A stretch of DNA of 5,677 nt from Alphaproteobacteria bacterium (GTDB lineage: Bacteria > Pseudomonadota > Alphaproteobacteria > UBA2136 > UBA6156). Where the stretch lies: positions 1 through 5,677 of the forward strand of contig JAIXZU010000024.1 in NCBI GenBank assembly GCA_027489415.1. Reading direction: 5' to 3'. The notes below the pieces were generated by a model. That model was given only the letters and a program-made list of their open reading frames with translations, was not told the origin of the DNA and did no database searches. The position numbers and the translations under genes were made by a program. Positions 5,393 to 5,677 of the stretch are shown in pieces (position 1 is the stretch's first letter; every line of letters starts with the position of its first letter).

Positions 5393-5424
5393 ACTCAATC
5401 ACCCAATCACCCAATCACTCAGTC
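5393..5424 (+). repeat. Octanucleotide tandem repeat (ACCCAATC)
   Basis: Four units of period 8 are present: ACTCAATC, ACCCAATC, ACCCAATC, ACTCAGTC. It is the only block with an 8-base rather than 7-base unit, but it shares the TCAC junction with three of the heptamer blocks. Confidence 0.75.
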
Positions 5425-5572
5425 ACTTTCCATCCACTACCCCGCCACCTTCCTTACATTCACCATCCATGGTAACCAAAAAACCGCCTCTACAGCCAAC
5501 TTTACCAAACACAGCCCACGCACTGTCCCCCCATTTACCACCCCCAAAAACCCAAAAAACAAAATAATATCA

Positions 5573-5621
5573 ATAGCTTATACAAAACGCAAAACTTGAC
5601 AAATGCCCCAAAATAAGCTAT
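5573..5621. promoter_or_regulatory. Inverted repeat overlapping the promoter, candidate operator
   Basis: ATAGCTTAT (5573-5581) and ATAAGCTAT (5613-5621) are exact 9-base reverse complements whose centres are 40 bases apart, close to four helical turns. The right arm overlaps the first bases of the -10 element, and the left arm lies 14 bases upstream of the -35. That placement suits a repressor binding both half-sites. In AT-rich DNA a 9-base match could be chance. Confidence 0.4.
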
Positions 5622-5624
5622 AAT
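5596..5624 (+). promoter_or_regulatory. Perfect sigma70 consensus promoter
   Basis: TTGACA at 5596-5601 and TATAAT at 5619-5624 are both exact consensus hexamers with the optimal 17-base spacer. Transcription would begin near 5631 and run rightward, giving at least 46 bases of leader inside the window and a gene beyond it. Such a strong core promoter usually serves a highly expressed gene or one held down by a repressor. A weak AGCC/GGCT stem (5639-5652) lies near the start of the transcript. Confidence 0.8.
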
Positions 5625-5677
5625 AACCCCATCAAAGCAGCCAAAAACGGCTCCCAGCTTTACTTATTCAATCCGCA

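Larger units (their letters stand above)
5298..5677. other. 380-base gene-free region ending in a promoter
   Basis: No gene is supported on either strand. It holds a short palindrome (5332-5351), an 8-base tandem repeat (5393-5424), a very G-poor stretch (84 C and 11 G counted in 5381-5580), and then an AT-rich promoter region from about 5555 that reads rightward out of the window. No intrinsic terminator for the exported protein gene is visible. Confidence 0.65.

Noticed and set aside
4854..5414. 186-codon minus-strand frame
   Set aside because: It is antisense to the exported protein gene and its start lies within the palindrome and octamer repeat region; there is no domain.

Overview
The window is a stretch of Gram-negative-type bacterial chromosome. 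Every supportable gene is on the + strand. Most of it is GC-rich, with a very strong excess of C over G on the + strand. The lineage cannot be fixed from sequence alone. A GldA/GldF-GldG type ABC system with fused permease and GldG parts, SD-less starts and short tandem repeats between genes would fit a PVC-group bacterium (for example Verrucomicrobiota), but this is a weak inference.

Layout: (1) 2-154 is the 3' end of an ABC transporter ATPase. (2) 159-323 is a 54-residue single-pass membrane protein gene, AT-rich and 4 bases downstream of the ATPase. (3) 324-517 is non-coding, with two adjacent hairpins, a perfect palindrome and a 7-base tandem repeat that runs into the next start codon. 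(4) 518-2869 is a 783-residue fusion of a GldF-like ABC-2 permease and a GldG-like extracytoplasmic domain. (5) 2961-3536 is an Nfu-type iron-sulfur cluster scaffold/carrier, preceded by another 7-base tandem repeat. (6) 3537-4109 is a 573-base gene-free region with a G-rich segment, three hairpins and two more 7-base repeats. (7) 4110-4640 is an unrecognised 176-residue protein. (8) 4647-5297 is an exported 216-residue protein with an Ivy-like Cys-loop C-terminal domain, in the same reading frame and 6 bases after the previous stop. (9) 5298-5677 is gene-free, with a short palindrome, an 8-base tandem repeat and, at the right edge, a perfect sigma70 consensus promoter reading rightward into a gene outside the window.

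How the genes fit together: the ATPase and the GldF-GldG fusion should form one inner-membrane ABC complex, and the small membrane protein between them may be an accessory subunit or an acquired gene. The Nfu protein acts separately in Fe-S cluster delivery. The last two genes probably form a two-gene unit of unknown purpose, with envelope protection against lysozyme as one speculative role for the second. The most unusual features are the set of heptamer/octamer tandem repeats, each with a different unit but mostly sharing a TCAC core, two of which directly abut start codons; the AT-rich small gene; and the structured 3541-3772 region.
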